Both the position numbers and the translations under genes were made by a program. This document shows, one piece after another, positions 6,325 to 6,372 of a DNA stretch of 6,372 bases (within the stretch, counting starts at the first letter, position 1; each line of letters opens with the position of its first letter). The notes under the pieces are model-generated. The model made no database searches and was not told the origin of the DNA. It worked only from the letters and a program-made list of their open reading frames with translations. The stretch comes from an uncultured Eubacteriales bacterium (GTDB lineage: Bacteria; Bacillota_A; Clostridia; Christensenellales; Aristaeellaceae), in the NCBI GenBank assembly GCA_944333375.1, contig CALVKX010000124.1:1-6372 (forward strand), read 5' to 3'.

Positions 6325-6372
6325 CTATTCCCATCGCCCGCCGCTCTGATGGCAGGCGCAGCTTCCCTGCGT
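6325..6372 (-). CDS. Possible C-terminal end of a - strand gene entering from the right
   Basis: One - strand frame reads TQGSCACHQSGGRWE and ends in TAG at 6325-6327, two bases before the strong hairpin. The position relative to the hairpin is what a gene end would look like, but 15 codons give no family, and the other two - strand frames are also open to the edge. No function can be suggested. If real, it uses TAG as a normal stop, which bears on the amber codon in permease 2. Confidence 0.25.
   Translation of the reverse strand, partial: TQGSCACHQSGGRWE

Overview
The window is GC-rich, densely coding bacterial DNA. The gene families and style (BMP-type ABC importer, purine-rich Shine-Dalgarno sites, ATGA start/stop overlaps, a TTG start, an NlpC/P60-SH3 protein) suggest an uncultured, high-GC member of the Clostridia, such as a gut or rumen lineage. 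This placement is an inference from protein style; no rRNA or other marker gene is present.

Layout: bases 1-4714 hold a four-gene BMP/PnrA-type ABC importer on the + strand. It consists of the 3' part of a substrate-binding lipoprotein gene, an intergenic terminator-like hairpin, a double-domain ATPase, and two permeases joined by 4-base ATGA overlaps. A TIM-barrel amidohydrolase (PF04909-like) follows 16 bases later and looks like the last gene of the operon. It ends 3 bases from the end of a convergent - strand gene for an NlpC/P60-SH3 protein. Upstream of that gene are a candidate promoter, a 16-base palindrome at the expected transcription start, and a strong GC-rich hairpin. The right edge may hold the last 15 codons of another - strand gene.

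How the genes work together: the binding protein captures a small solute outside the membrane, the two permeases form the channel, and the ATPase drives uptake. Characterised relatives import nucleosides or related molecules. The amidohydrolase may act on the imported compound or a product of it. The hairpin after the binding-protein gene probably lets it be made in excess over the membrane and ATPase subunits, and its stronger codon bias agrees with that.

The most notable anomaly is an in-frame TAG at codon 274 of the second permease. The 53 codons after it still encode the expected conserved C-terminus, including a final membrane helix. The choices are a recent nonsense mutation, a sequencing or assembly error, or amber readthrough/reassignment. 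I see no clearly undescribed system here; the rest is a fairly ordinary transporter operon with some regulatory structure worth checking.
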